Assembly: GCF_013626205.1 (NCBI RefSeq)
Contig: NZ_QHJE01000001.1
Span: 806,001-870,000, forward strand
Direction: 5' to 3'
DNA length: 64,000 nucleotides
Origin: Hyphomicrobium methylovorum
GTDB taxonomy: Bacteria; Pseudomonadota; Alphaproteobacteria; Rhizobiales; Hyphomicrobiaceae
The position numbers were made by a program, and so were the translations under genes. The notes below the pieces were generated by a model that saw only the letters and a program-made list of their open reading frames with translations, was not told where the DNA came from and did not search any database. Of the stretch, positions 17,802 to 27,337 are shown piece by piece. Positions within the stretch are counted from its first letter, which is position 1; every line of letters starts with the position of its first letter.

Positions 17802-18044
17802 ATGCTTGAGCTGCTAGCAATCCTGCTCTGCGCCAGCATGCTGGCAAGCGCTCTTCTTGCCGTGCGTCTCTCAAGCGTTCTTGCGGCTGTCGTGTGCGCG
17901 GGCCTTTCGAGCCTGTTCGCCGCCGTCTGTTACGTCCTGCTCGCTGCGCCTGATGTCGCTATGGCTGAAGCCTCCATCGGATCGGGGCTCTCCACGTTCA
18001 TCTTCCTATTGGCACTCCGCCGAACCGGATACGCGAAGGAATGA
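17802..18044 (+). CDS. DUF4040/MbhD-like antiporter subunit (MrpA C-terminal segment)
   Basis: This is an 80-residue protein of three helices with LAAVVCAGLSSLFAAVCYVL and LAAPDVAMAEASIGSGLSTF, the DUF4040 (MbhD) signature. In classical Mrp systems this segment is part of the C-terminal extension of the large MrpA subunit; in archaeal Mbh/Mbs complexes it is a separate protein. Here it is separate, starting 1 bp after the mrpF stop. The APDVAMAEA glutamate is part of the proposed ion path. Confidence 0.82.
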   Translation: MLELLAILLCASMLASALLAVRLSSVLAAVVCAGLSSLFAAVCYVLLAAPDVAMAEASIGSGLSTFIFLLALRRTGYAKE

Positions 18045-18047
18045 CAC

Positions 18048-18389
18048 GTGCTTGAGTTGATCGGAAGCATCTTCGTTCTGCTCGGCGCGGGCGTTCATTT
18101 CTCGGCCGGCCTTGGCCTCATCCGCATGCCGGACGCGTTTACGCGACTACAAGCGGTCACCAAGGCGACGACACTTGGCAGCACGCTGATCGTCCTTGGC
18201 ATCGCTTTCTACCATCCTGGCTGGACCTGGAAGCTACTGATTATCGTCTACTTCATCTTCATGACGAACCCGATCTCCTCCCATGCCCTCGCGCGCGCGG
18301 CATTGGCACTCGGAGTGCCGATGTTTGGCGGCGGTGATGCGAAGAGCCTAGACAACGACGCACAAGCGATATCGGGGGGCGATCGGTGA
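18048..18389 (+). CDS. mrpG: Mrp antiporter subunit G
   Basis: The 113-residue protein read from a GTG with GAAGGA 7 bp upstream. Motifs LIGSIFVLLGAGVHFSAGLG, IRMPDAFTRLQAVTKATTLG and FMTNPISSHALARAA are diagnostic of MnhG/MrpG. It has three helices and a hydrophilic C-terminal tail. Its stop overlaps the start of the next gene (GTGA), so the two are translationally coupled. Confidence 0.9.
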   Translation: MLELIGSIFVLLGAGVHFSAGLGLIRMPDAFTRLQAVTKATTLGSTLIVLGIAFYHPGWTWKLLIIVYFIFMTNPISSHALARAALALGVPMFGGGDAKSLDNDAQAISGGDR

Positions 18390-19081
18390 GACACGCTTTT
18401 GTCGTGCTGGCCATTACCCTGCTTGGAGTTCTGTTCGCTGGCATTGACGCGAATGTCATCGTGCGGGACGTGGCGACTCCCCTCGGGCAAAGTCTTTTGA
18501 CACTCGTTCCGCGCGACCTCGGTGCGCCGAACGTCGTAACCGGCATTCTCCTTGCCTATCGAGGCTTCGATACAATCGGCGAAGTTGCCGTTCTTTTCAT
18601 GGTAGCTGCTGGCGTCGGCCTCGTTCTTGGCGAGAGCAACCAGCGGCGGCGCAAAGTCGACGCAACGCTGCCACCCGCCCAACCCGCCACGGAAATCGTA
18701 GAGAACGGCGCACGGATCCTACTTCCGATGATAGCGATATTTGCTGCCTACATCATCATGAACGGACACCTGTCAGCCGGCGGCGGATTTCAGGGCGGCG
18801 CCGTGATCGCGTCAGGGATTTTGCTGCTCTTGCTGGCATTGCCAAAAGTTGGCGTCGATCTCGCGTTTCTCAGCGCGACAGAGTCGATTGCGGGCATCCT
18901 GTTCGTTTTAGCCGGTGTAGCTGGATTGGTGTTTGCGAGCGGATTTTTCGACAGCCGAATCCTCCCGCTCGGAACCTTCGGCTCTCTCTTCAGCGCCGGA
19001 TCAATTCCGATTCTCTCTTTGTTGCTCGGGATAAAGGTCGGCTGCGAGCTGGGCGTGATTATTGTTCGGTTCCGTGGCTGA
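18386..19081 (+). CDS. mrpB: Fused MbhE-like (MrpA C-terminus) and MrpB subunit
   Basis: The 231-residue membrane protein has two parts. Residues 1-80 match the extreme C-terminal region of MrpA/MbhE (LLAYRGFDTIGEVAVLFMVA). Residues 105-231 are MrpB/MnhB (GARILLPMIAIFAAYIIMNG followed by HLSAGGGFQGGAVIASG). Fusion of these two modules fills the junction that MrpA and MrpB share in the classical order. The GTG start at 18386 overlaps the mrpG stop. Confidence 0.85.
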   Translation: MRHAFVVLAITLLGVLFAGIDANVIVRDVATPLGQSLLTLVPRDLGAPNVVTGILLAYRGFDTIGEVAVLFMVAAGVGLVLGESNQRRRKVDATLPPAQPATEIVENGARILLPMIAIFAAYIIMNGHLSAGGGFQGGAVIASGILLLLLALPKVGVDLAFLSATESIAGILFVLAGVAGLVFASGFFDSRILPLGTFGSLFSAGSIPILSLLLGIKVGCELGVIIVRFRG

Positions 19082-19103
19082 CGCGTGAAGTCAGGAGCGT
19101 TTC

Positions 19104-19475
19104 GTGTTCGATCTACCTATATCGAAGCTCGTGTTGGGGACTGGCTTCCTGCTGATCTTGATTGGTCTGTGGGGGATGCTGACACACCGAAACATTCTGC
19201 GGATCATTATCGGCTTCTCGCTCATTGATACCGGCATTCACGCCGTCATTGTGTCGCTGGGATATGTTGCGGGCGGCACCGCCCCCATTATCGATCGCGC
19301 CTTGCCGATACAGGAGGCTTCGACACGGGCTGTCGATCCCGTTGCGTCGGCGCTTGTGGTTACAGCGATCGTCATCGGTCTTTCGGTCACCGCTATGATG
19401 CTCGCGTATGCGGTGCGCCTTTACGATTCCAAGAAGACCCTTTCGATTGATGCGCTTGCGGATTCCAAATGGTAA
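19104..19475 (+). CDS. mrpC: Mrp antiporter subunit C (NuoK-like)
   Basis: The 123-residue, three-helix protein, read from GTG, is homologous to NuoK of complex I: LLILIGLWGMLTHRNILRII, GFSLIDTGIHAVIVSLGY, DPVASALVVTAIVIGLSVTA. MrpC helps form the ion channel beside MrpD. It is preceded by AGGAGCG and overlaps the next gene by 7 bp. Confidence 0.9.
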   Translation: MFDLPISKLVLGTGFLLILIGLWGMLTHRNILRIIIGFSLIDTGIHAVIVSLGYVAGGTAPIIDRALPIQEASTRAVDPVASALVVTAIVIGLSVTAMMLAYAVRLYDSKKTLSIDALADSKW

Positions 19476-22400
19476 CCGCGCTTCTGCACCCCCTGAATAT
19501 CTTTATTCTCGGTTTCGGAGGCGGCTTTCTCATTCCGCTGCTGAACCGCGTGAGCAAAGCGTGGGCTGGCTTCGCGCTGGTGTCAATTCTGATGGCAATG
19601 GCGTTGATTGTCATCGCGACGCTCATTTCGCTTTTGAGCGGATCGCCTGATGTCGAGATACTGACGGGCGGCAGCACGCCTCCCTACTCGATCAATCTTC
19701 GAATGGGCATTGCAGAATGTATTTTCTGCTTGGGCGTTCTCACGATCGCACTGCTCGGCACCGTTTACATCTTGCACGAAACGTATTCGGTTTTCCTGAT
19801 CTACCTCATCATCGTAACGGGCTTGCAAGGCCTGGTGATGACTCGGGATCTCTTCAACCTATTTGTGTTTATCGAGGTTGTTTCGATAGGCACGTACGGC
19901 CTCCTCGCGCTTGGAAGCCGCCCCGCTGCGCAGTCTGCAAGCTTCAAATATATCATGGCGACTGTGCTCGCCTCGGCGTTTCTTTTGCTCGGCATCGCTT
20001 TACTCTACGCCGCGACCGGGCTTCTCAATATCGACTTCTTAATTGCTCGCCGTAGCGAGATTGTCGGGCTGATTGCATTTGCTGGGCTCGCCTTCATTCT
20101 TGGCGCTTTGCTCGTTGAACTAAAGCCATTCCCCGCAAATGGTTGGGGTCTCGACGTTTACGAGACGGCGCCCGCGCCAATCGCCGCTTTTATTTCTGCT
20201 GCTGTCTCCGCTGGTGTTTTCTTCGCGCTCTATAAACTCCTGCCTCTGTTCGACACACACCTGCACCTCATTGCGTTTCTCGGCGTGGTCACGTTCGTTT
20301 TTTCGAACATCGTCGGGCTCAGGCAGGATAACGCGCAGCGCCTTCTTGGTTGCTCTTCAATCGCACAGATGGGTCTGCTCGTTGCGGCACTTGCTCTGCT
20401 GTACCCTACAGGCGGCGGTACCATGCCGCTCGTCGTGGTTGGCCTGTTCGTCAATCATCTGCTGGCTAAAGCCGGTCTTTTCTGGATTGCTGCCTATGTC
20501 GGCAAGCGATCGATCGATGACTTTGCAGTTCTCATGAAGCGGCCGTTGCTGCTCATTACGTTCTGCGTATTCTTTGCCGCCTTAGCGGGCCTTCCTCCAT
20601 TTCCAGGTTTTTGGGCCAAGTGGCACCTCGTGTTGACGCTCGCCGCCGCGGAAAATTATAGCTGGATTTTTGCTATCCTCGTTGGCTCGCTGCTTGAGGC
20701 TGCCTATCTGTTTCGCTGGTTCGGGCGCGTCGTTCACTTGAATTCGGATACTGCGGATCATCAAACGGATCACAATCCGTGGCTTCTCTTGCCGCCCGTT
20801 GCCGCGGCGCTTTTCCTACTGGTTTGTGGATTTTATGGAGCCGTGCTTGCGGGGCTTTCTCAGCACTGGCTTGTTGTGCCAATTTTGGGGGGCATCGGCG
20901 TCTATCTGATCGACGCACTTCCTGGCCGCACAAAGTCGGCGATCGTATCGCTCATCATATTGGCTATCGGCTTCTGGTCCGTTGGCGATCTTTCCGGGAT
21001 CAGCTTTTTGTTCGCCGCGCTGCTATCCGCTGGCGCCTTCGTTCTCTCGCTCGCCTGTCTTTATCGCTCCGACAGACGTCCCGGCTTTCATGCGCTGCTG
21101 ACGGTGATGTTGCTGTCTCTGTTGATGCTCCCTCGTTCGACGACGAGCCTCGAGTTCTTTTTTGTTTGGGAGTTGATTACGCTCTCATCGTATCTGCTGA
21201 TACTTCGTGGGCGCAATGCCGAACACGATGCGCAACGCTACCTTCTGTTTTCACTCGTCGCTGCGTTCTTCCTGCTCGCAGGATTTGCTATTGCGGCAGC
21301 TGTATCTGGAACCACCGACCTCACCGCGCTTCGCTCTGCGGGATCTGAAAGTGCGGCCTCCTTCCTGCTCTTTGCCGTTGGCTTTCTCATCAAGGCTGGC
21401 GCGATTGGCGTACACGTTTGGGTCGCCGGGGCGTACGCGGAAGCCGAGGACGACCTATCTGCGATGCTCTCCGCGCTGGTCAGCAAGGTGCCAGTATTCG
21501 GCTTGCTGATTGGGACGTATATCGCCATCCGCTCAGAAACGAACCTCAATATCGCCTATGCCGTCGGTGTGATCGGCATGCTCACCACATTGCTTGGGGC
21601 AATGCTGGCGCTCCGCGAAGATGACATGAAACGTATGCTCGCCTATTCGAGCATGAGCCAGCTCGGATACATCGTCACCGCGATCGCCCTGACCAGTCAC
21701 CTTGGCTGGGTGACAGCTTTTTATCTGACTGCGCATCATCTGATGGTGAAAGGCATCCTATTCCTTTCGGTTGCGGCCATCATTCTGCGAACCGGCGTTC
21801 GCCGCTTTTCGGATCTCGGCGGTCTTGCGCGCAGGATGCCGTTGACGTTTGCTCTTTCTGCCTTTGCAATTCTCGCGATGTCTGGATTGCCGCCGCTGAC
21901 AGGCTTCGGCGGAAAATGGCTGCTTCTGAGCTCCATGATGGGAAAGCAATGGTACGTGCTTGTTGTCGTGGGCGTGCTGTCGACGTTTGTCGGCTTTCTC
22001 TACATGTGGCACTTCCTTTCTGCTGTCTTCGTTGAGAAGCCTCGCCGCAACGTTGAACAAATAGACGAAGCGCCATGGGCGTTACTGGTGCCTCAAACGC
22101 TTTTGGCTTTGGGCATTATCGTGATGGCGTTCTATCCGAAATTGCTTCTCGAACCTTTATCTCAGGCAATCGATCCCTACTTCGCGTCGACGCTCATTTG
22201 GTATGGGATGTCGCTTGAGCTCATCTATGGCGCATGGAACCCTCTGCCGACGATGTTGTATGCGGTCGCTGGATCAGCGGGATTATTCGGCCTCATTCTA
22301 TTCATCAGACGTTTGCGACGGAGCAACGACGTCGGACGGTCTCCTGAGGCGCTTTCGCCATCGGGCAACGAGAGCGTCTACGATTATTGTACGTCCGCTT

Positions 22401-22591
22401 GCAGCACTCTGACTCCGCCATGCGCAGTTGGATTCTGGAACGCGGTTGCCGCCGGAACGATGGCATGCTCGGATTGGGTCCGGCGCATCTATAATGGCGA
22501 TGGGCAACTCTATAATCTGTACGTTCTCTATTATCTCATTCTGCTCTTCATCGCTTGCGGCGGCGCGCAAGAACTATGGCGTCCTCATTAG
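19469..22591 (+). CDS. Tandem fusion of two MrpD/NuoN-like proton-translocating subunits
   Basis: The 1040-residue polytopic protein contains two complete antiporter-like modules. Module 1 (about 1-480) has the TM5 glutamate in LFVFIEVVSIGTYG, lysines in VELKPFPANG and NHLLAKAGLFW, and the TM12 lysine in PGFWAKWHLV. Module 2 (about 500-1040) repeats them: FFFVWELITLSSY, FLIKAGAIGVHVW, LVSKVPVFG, HHLMVKGILF and GFGGKWLLL. It ends in the RIYNGDGQLYNLYVLY tail typical of NuoL/HyfB proteins. Both modules keep the charged residues needed for ion translocation. This single gene seems to replace separate MrpA and MrpD. No frameshift or stop is visible between modules, and the linker (about 475-520) is membrane-like. 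Confidence 0.85.
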   Translation: MVTALLHPLNIFILGFGGGFLIPLLNRVSKAWAGFALVSILMAMALIVIATLISLLSGSPDVEILTGGSTPPYSINLRMGIAECIFCLGVLTIALLGTVYILHETYSVFLIYLIIVTGLQGLVMTRDLFNLFVFIEVVSIGTYGLLALGSRPAAQSASFKYIMATVLASAFLLLGIALLYAATGLLNIDFLIARRSEIVGLIAFAGLAFILGALLVELKPFPANGWGLDVYETAPAPIAAFISAAVSAGVFFALYKLLPLFDTHLHLIAFLGVVTFVFSNIVGLRQDNAQRLLGCSSIAQMGLLVAALALLYPTGGGTMPLVVVGLFVNHLLAKAGLFWIAAYVGKRSIDDFAVLMKRPLLLITFCVFFAALAGLPPFPGFWAKWHLVLTLAAAENYSWIFAILVGSLLEAAYLFRWFGRVVHLNSDTADHQTDHNPWLLLPPVAAALFLLVCGFYGAVLAGLSQHWLVVPILGGIGVYLIDALPGRTKSAIVSLIILAIGFWSVGDLSGISFLFAALLSAGAFVLSLACLYRSDRRPGFHALLTVMLLSLLMLPRSTTSLEFFFVWELITLSSYLLILRGRNAEHDAQRYLLFSLVAAFFLLAGFAIAAAVSGTTDLTALRSAGSESAASFLLFAVGFLIKAGAIGVHVWVAGAYAEAEDDLSAMLSALVSKVPVFGLLIGTYIAIRSETNLNIAYAVGVIGMLTTLLGAMLALREDDMKRMLAYSSMSQLGYIVTAIALTSHLGWVTAFYLTAHHLMVKGILFLSVAAIILRTGVRRFSDLGGLARRMPLTFALSAFAILAMSGLPPLTGFGGKWLLLSSMMGKQWYVLVVVGVLSTFVGFLYMWHFLSAVFVEKPRRNVEQIDEAPWALLVPQTLLALGIIVMAFYPKLLLEPLSQAIDPYFASTLIWYGMSLELIYGAWNPLPTMLYAVAGSAGLFGLILFIRRLRRSNDVGRSPEALSPSGNESVYDYCTSACSTLTPPCAVGFWNAVAAGTMACSDWVRRIYNGDGQLYNLYVLYYLILLFIACGGAQELWRPH

Positions 22592-22865
22592 CCATCTTTT
22601 TTCATGGCGCCGCGCAATCCGCAGTCGCATCGACAATTATGTTCCGCTTACAGACTGTTTTTGCTATCGTGCTTTTGCGCTTCGTGAAACCTGTTCAAAT
22701 TATCCATTATCAGGCCTTTTAAACGATCAAACAATTAACCGTCTGATCGCCAATTCCTTGAGCACAGTTTCACTGCGCACCTAATGCCTTCTCCTTCTCG
22801 TCCAATTCACTCGCTGCGACCCTCACGAACCACGCTGATCTGATTGCGTATTGCAGGGGAATACA
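22592..22865. promoter_or_regulatory. Intergenic region, presumed arc operon promoter
   Basis: The stretch becomes AT-rich at 22690-22750, as expected for a promoter before arcD. I looked for FNR (TTGAT-N4-ATCAA) and ArgR-like boxes and found no convincing match. No gene is supported here. Confidence 0.35.
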
Positions 22866-24296
22866 ATGGCGTCGAACTCGGCACAGAAGCTGTCGCTGTA
22901 TGCGCTGACAGGCATGGTCGTTGGCTCCATGGTTGGCGCGGGCATCTTTTCCTTGCCGCGAACATTCGGCATTGCCACGGGCCCCTTTGGGGCCTTGATT
23001 GCCTGGAGCATCGCGGGCACCGGAATGTATTTGCTTGCTCGCGTCTTTCAGTTCCTCGCCGAGCGCAAACCCGATCTTGACGCCGGTGTGTATGCCTATG
23101 CCAAAGCTGGCTTCGGCGACTATCCCGGGTTCCTTTCGGCCTTTGGTTACTGGGTCGGAAGCTGCATCGGGAATGTGTCGTATTGGGTTCTAATCAAATC
23201 CACCTTGGGCGCGTTCTTTCCCGTCTTCGGCGACGGAAACACAGCTATAGCGATAGTTGTTGCCTCGCTTGGGATCTGGATTTTCCATTTCATGATCCTG
23301 CGGGGAATTCAGCAGGCGACTTTCATCAACACCGTCGTCACCATCGCCAAGATCATTCCGATTCTGGTCTTCATTCTCATCCTGTTCCTGGCGTTTAAAT
23401 TCGATCTGTTCCGTGCGAACTTCTGGGGCGGCACAAACATGCCGGAAACGAGCCTGTTCGAACAGGTTCGTGCGACCATGTTCGTGACTGTCTTTGTCTT
23501 TCTCGGGATCGAAGGCGCGAGCGTCTACTCGCGCTATGCCAAGCAGCGCTCGGACGTCGGAACCGCGACCATCTTGGGATTTGCCCTGGTCACGTGCTTG
23601 ATGGTTTTGGTCAGCATGCTGCCCTACGCGGTTCTGGAGCGTGCAGATATTGCTGGAATGCGCCAGCCGTCCATGGCCGCCGTTCTTGAGTCCGTGGTCG
23701 GACATTGGGGAGCTGTGTTTGTCAGTATCGGGCTACTCGTATCAGTCCTTGGCGCGTATCTCGCATGGTCCCTAATTTGCGCCGAAGTTCTTTTTACGGC
23801 TGCTCGCACCAACGATATGCCCCGGCTCTTTGCGAAAGAGAACGCCAACAAGGTACCTGCCGCTGCCCTGTGGCTGACCAACATCGTGGTGCAGCTCTTC
23901 GTTATCACCACCTATTGGTCGCAAGACGCCTTTGCATTGATGCTCAATCTCACAAGCGCGATGGCACTCATTCCGTATCTGCTCGTTGCCGGGTATGGCC
24001 TTCTCATGGCCCATCGAGGCGAAACCTATGAGGGCCAAGCGCAGAAGCGCACGCGCGATATGATTATCGCTGCGGTCGCCGTTCTCTACACGATCTTTCT
24101 GCTGTTCGCGGGCGGCACGAAGTTCCTTCTTCTTTCCGCGATTTTATACGGCCCGGGCACCGTTCTTTATATCTGGGCGCGGCGCGAGCAGAACAAGCAA
24201 GTCTTCAGCACAACGGACTGGATCCTTTTTCTCATCGCGGCGGTCGGCTGCATCGCGGGAGTATACGGTCTGTTGAACGGTTCCATCACCATCTGA
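22866..24296 (+). CDS. arcD: Arginine/ornithine-type antiporter, APC family
   Basis: The product is about 476 residues with twelve or so membrane helices and APC/ArcD motifs: [69 protein letters not shown]. ArcD exchanges arginine for ornithine, or in some members citrulline, to feed the arginine deiminase pathway. I chose the ATG at 22866 over the upstream TTG because AGGGGA lies 5 bp before it. It is first in an operon with arcA (16 bp gap) and nhaC. As arcB is absent from the window, arginine/citrulline exchange is a realistic alternative. Confidence 0.85.
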   Translation: MASNSAQKLSLYALTGMVVGSMVGAGIFSLPRTFGIATGPFGALIAWSIAGTGMYLLARVFQFLAERKPDLDAGVYAYAKAGFGDYPGFLSAFGYWVGSCIGNVSYWVLIKSTLGAFFPVFGDGNTAIAIVVASLGIWIFHFMILRGIQQATFINTVVTIAKIIPILVFILILFLAFKFDLFRANFWGGTNMPETSLFEQVRATMFVTVFVFLGIEGASVYSRYAKQRSDVGTATILGFALVTCLMVLVSMLPYAVLERADIAGMRQPSMAAVLESVVGHWGAVFVSIGLLVSVLGAYLAWSLICAEVLFTAARTNDMPRLFAKENANKVPAAALWLTNIVVQLFVITTYWSQDAFALMLNLTSAMALIPYLLVAGYGLLMAHRGETYEGQAQKRTRDMIIAAVAVLYTIFLLFAGGTKFLLLSAILYGPGTVLYIWARREQNKQVFSTTDWILFLIAAVGCIAGVYGLLNGSITI

Positions 24297-24312
24297 GTTG
24301 GAGTGCATTAGC

Positions 24313-25557
24313 ATGGCAGCGCTAACAAACTACGGCGTCTATTCCGAGGTCGGCCAGCTACGCAAGGTCATGGTGTGCGCCCCGGGAATTGCGCATCAGC
24401 GTCTCACGCCTAGCAATTGCGATTCCTTACTCTTCGACGATGTGCTTTGGGTTGATAACGCCAAGCGAGACCACTTCGACTTCACGCAGAAAATGCGCGA
24501 TCGCGGCATCGAAGTCGTTGAGATGCACAACCTGCTGGCAGAGACGGTCGCTATTCCGGAAGCAAAGCAATGGATTCTCGACAACCAGATTGTTCCCGAT
24601 CAGGTTGGCTTGGGTTTGATTGACGAGATCCGGAGCTATCTGGCCGGCCTGCCACCGCGCCAGCTTGCGGAAACGTTGATCGGCGGTTTATCGACCTACG
24701 ACTTTCCTGAAAGTCACGGCGGCGAAACACTGCAGCTCATTCGCGAAGCTGCCGGCGTAACGGAGTATTTGCTGCCGCCGCTTCCCAACACGCTCTATAC
24801 CCGAGACACGACATGCTGGATCTATGGCGGCTGTACGCTCAATCCGCTTTATTGGCCTGCGCGGCACGAGGAAACGATCCTCACGGCATCGATTTACAAG
24901 TTCCATCCTGACTTCGCCGGAAAGGTCAACGTTTGGTGGGGCGATCCGCTTCACGATCACGGTCTTGCAACGCTTGAGGGCGGCGATGTGATGCCGATCG
25001 GTAAAGGCATCGTCCTCATTGGGATGAGCGAGCGGACGTCCCGACAAGCCATCAGCCAGCTTGCGGCAACGCTCTTCAAGAAGGGCGCGGCCGAGCGCGT
25101 AATCATTGCAGCAATGCCCAAGCTTCGCGCGGCCATGCACCTCGATACGGTCTTCACATTTGCAGATCGCGATTGCGTTCTCATCTATCCTGATATCGTC
25201 GATAAGATAACTGCGTTTTCTTATCGTCCGGCTGACACGCCGAGTGGCATCGAACTCCGCAAGGACAATGGACGTTTCGTTGACGTTGTCGCCGAATCTC
25301 TTGGCGTCAAGAATATGCGAGTGGTGGAAACGGGCGGCAACGCTTACATGCGCGAACGGACGCAATGGGATAGCGGCGCCAATCTCGTTTGCGCTTCGCC
25401 GGGTGTCGTATTTGCGTATGATCGAAATACCTACACGAACACACTTCTCCGAAAGGCTGGCATCGAGGTCATCACCATCAGTGGCTCGGAGCTTGGCCGC
25501 GGCCGCGGCGGCGGACATTGTATGACGTGCCCGCTCATTCGTGACGCCGCCGACTGA
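24313..25557 (+). CDS. arcA: Arginine deiminase
   Basis: The product is about 414 residues, the full length for the family. It begins [20 protein letters not shown] and contains [53 protein letters not shown] split over the Glu region, [14 protein letters not shown] with the catalytic His, and [13 protein letters not shown] with the nucleophilic Cys. It converts arginine to citrulline and ammonia in the cytoplasm. Ammonia release raises pH, and with ArcB/ArcC the pathway would yield ATP. Those two genes are not in this window, while a Na+/H+ antiporter follows directly, which hints at a pH-homeostasis role. Confidence 0.95.
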   Translation: MAALTNYGVYSEVGQLRKVMVCAPGIAHQRLTPSNCDSLLFDDVLWVDNAKRDHFDFTQKMRDRGIEVVEMHNLLAETVAIPEAKQWILDNQIVPDQVGLGLIDEIRSYLAGLPPRQLAETLIGGLSTYDFPESHGGETLQLIREAAGVTEYLLPPLPNTLYTRDTTCWIYGGCTLNPLYWPARHEETILTASIYKFHPDFAGKVNVWWGDPLHDHGLATLEGGDVMPIGKGIVLIGMSERTSRQAISQLAATLFKKGAAERVIIAAMPKLRAAMHLDTVFTFADRDCVLIYPDIVDKITAFSYRPADTPSGIELRKDNGRFVDVVAESLGVKNMRVVETGGNAYMRERTQWDSGANLVCASPGVVFAYDRNTYTNTLLRKAGIEVITISGSELGRGRGGGHCMTCPLIRDAAD

Positions 25558-25576
25558 TCGGACCGGTCCACCATAG

Positions 25577-27061
25577 ATGGACGTCAGCCCAATGAGCGAT
25601 AGCGGCAGATCTCGGCCGACGCTGCTCGAAGCTCTGATTCCGATCGCAAGCCTCATCGTGCTTGTATCGTTGTCGTACTACTTATTTGGAGACGCAGGCT
25701 CGAAGGGGCCGAACCAAGTTGCACTCACACTTGCGACGCTGGTTGCGTTATTCATCGGTTGGCGTAACGGCTTTACACTCGAAGAACTCAAAGCCGCTGC
25801 AATATCCAGCGTGAGTTCCGGCCTCGGAGCGATATTTATTCTCTTCGCTGTCGGCGCGCTCATCGGAGCATGGGCGTTGAGCGGAACGCTCGTGGCCATG
25901 GTGTATTACGGTCTTGAACTTCTCAGCCCGAATTATTTCTATTTGAGTTCCGCTTTGATCTGCGCGCTCGTTTCGGCAAGCATCGGTAGTTCTTGGACGA
26001 CTGTCGGGACGATCGGGGTCGGCCTGATGGGCATATCCCACAGCATGGAACTCAATCCCGCAATCGCAGCAGGCGCGATCATTTCGGGATCGTATTTCGG
26101 CGATACCACGTCGCCTCTATCGGACTCGGCAAATCTTGCGGCGGCCGCAGGCGGAAGCGATCTCTATGTCCACATTCGGGAGACTGCATTCATTTCCGCC
26201 GTAGCGTTGGCAATCGCGATGGTGGTCTTCGCGATGCTTGGAAACCCTGGCGAATTCGACGCAAGCGAAAAGATCTCCGCTATCGAGCGGGGATTTCGCA
26301 TGTCGCCGATTTTGTTTCTGCCGCTCGTGGTGGTCATCGGCTTGGCTATTCTCAAGTATCCGCCATTCATCGCCATCTTTATCGGTGCTCTTGTCGGCGG
26401 CGCTCTCGCTGCCATCGTCGCGCCAGAGCGCGTCATCGCATTCGCCGGAGGTGATGGGAGTCTTCCGAATCCCCTGGCACTTCTGAAAGGCGTTTGGCTT
26501 TCTCTTGCCAGCGGCTACACCTCAAGCACCGGCTTCGCGCCCATCGATGAACTCGCGTCGCGCGGTGGTATGGAAAGCATGCTCGACACGGTGTGGCTGG
26601 TCATTACGGCACTTGCATTCGGTGGCGTTGTCGAGAAGGCTGGAATTCTCGATCGCGTCATCACGTCAATTCTGAACGCGGCGAAATCGGCGGCGGCGTT
26701 GGCAGCGTCACTGGTTGCAACGGTCTTCACAACCAACGTTGTGACTGCGGATCAGTATATGGCGGTTGTGCTTCCGGGCCGCATGTTCAAATCCGCTTAT
26801 GCGAACCGAGGCTACACGCCGGTTGCGCTGACGCGCGCGGTCGGCGCGTCCGCTACACCGTCTTCGGCGTTGATCCCCTGGAATAGCTGCGGCGCCTACA
26901 TGGCCGTTACACTCGGTGTTCCAACGCTTAGCTATGTGCCGTATGCGATCTTCAATATCGCGAGCCCTTTGCTCGTCATCGCCTTGGCGTACTTGCAAAT
27001 CAGGACGCTTGAGGCACCGCAGAGTGCCGCGTCTTCTGCGCCGAGCAAACTTGATCCGTGA
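25577..27061 (+). CDS. nhaC: Na+/H+ antiporter NhaC family
   Basis: The 494-residue polytopic protein shows NhaC signatures: ISSVSSGLGAIFILFAVGAL, IGAWALSGTLVAMVYYG, SASIGSSWTTVGTIGVGLMG, SGSYFGDTTSPLSDSANLAA and TNVVTADQYMAVVLPGRMF. It exchanges sodium for protons across the inner membrane; some NhaC relatives exchange organic acids. It lies 19 bp after arcA in the same direction, so is probably co-transcribed. The ATG at 25577 is used; an internal ATG at 25592 is equally plausible and neither has a strong ribosome binding site. Confidence 0.9.
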   Translation: MDVSPMSDSGRSRPTLLEALIPIASLIVLVSLSYYLFGDAGSKGPNQVALTLATLVALFIGWRNGFTLEELKAAAISSVSSGLGAIFILFAVGALIGAWALSGTLVAMVYYGLELLSPNYFYLSSALICALVSASIGSSWTTVGTIGVGLMGISHSMELNPAIAAGAIISGSYFGDTTSPLSDSANLAAAAGGSDLYVHIRETAFISAVALAIAMVVFAMLGNPGEFDASEKISAIERGFRMSPILFLPLVVVIGLAILKYPPFIAIFIGALVGGALAAIVAPERVIAFAGGDGSLPNPLALLKGVWLSLASGYTSSTGFAPIDELASRGGMESMLDTVWLVITALAFGGVVEKAGILDRVITSILNAAKSAAALAASLVATVFTTNVVTADQYMAVVLPGRMFKSAYANRGYTPVALTRAVGASATPSSALIPWNSCGAYMAVTLGVPTLSYVPYAIFNIASPLLVIALAYLQIRTLEAPQSAASSAPSKLDP

Positions 27062-27080
27062 CGCCCAACCGGCTGCACCG

Positions 27081-27326
27081 TCAGTTGCCAGTGTCCTTCG
27101 GTGTCGTTGTCTTTGGTTTCACGGCTGCGTCTGGCTTTCCAGTGTTGTCCAGCGACCGAAGTCTCTTCAAGCGATGCTGCCGCATATCTGCGCGCTGGAC
27201 GTCGCTATCGAGGCGCCGCTGACGATCAGCCGGGCCGCGCCGCTCCGCACTGAATGCTGTCGTATCAGCCCAGATGGTAGCCGCAAAAACAATCAGCATT
27301 GAGATCCCGAGCGAACGAGGTTTCAT
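27081..27326 (-). CDS. Small secreted basic protein, unknown
   Basis: The 81-residue product has a strong AAGGAGA site upstream of its ATG and a clear signal peptide (MKPRSLGISMLIVFAATIWA... ending AFSAE), then a very basic hydrophilic tail (RRGPADRQRRLDSDVQRADM). The gene follows the beta-barrel gene after 11 bp, so it is probably translated from the same message. I recognise no family. The ribosome binding site and signal peptide make it a real gene. Confidence 0.6.
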   Translation of the reverse strand: MKPRSLGISMLIVFAATIWADTTAFSAERRGPADRQRRLDSDVQRADMRQHRLKRLRSLDNTGKPDAAVKPKTTTPKDTGN

Positions 27327-27337
27327 GGATCTTCTCC

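Noticed and set aside
22592-22865. FNR or ArgR box before arcD
   Set aside because: No TTGAT-N4-ATCAA or ArgR-like palindrome found on inspection.
24688-25656. 322-codon minus-strand frame opposite arginine deiminase
   Set aside because: Mirror of arcA, which has every catalytic motif on the plus strand.
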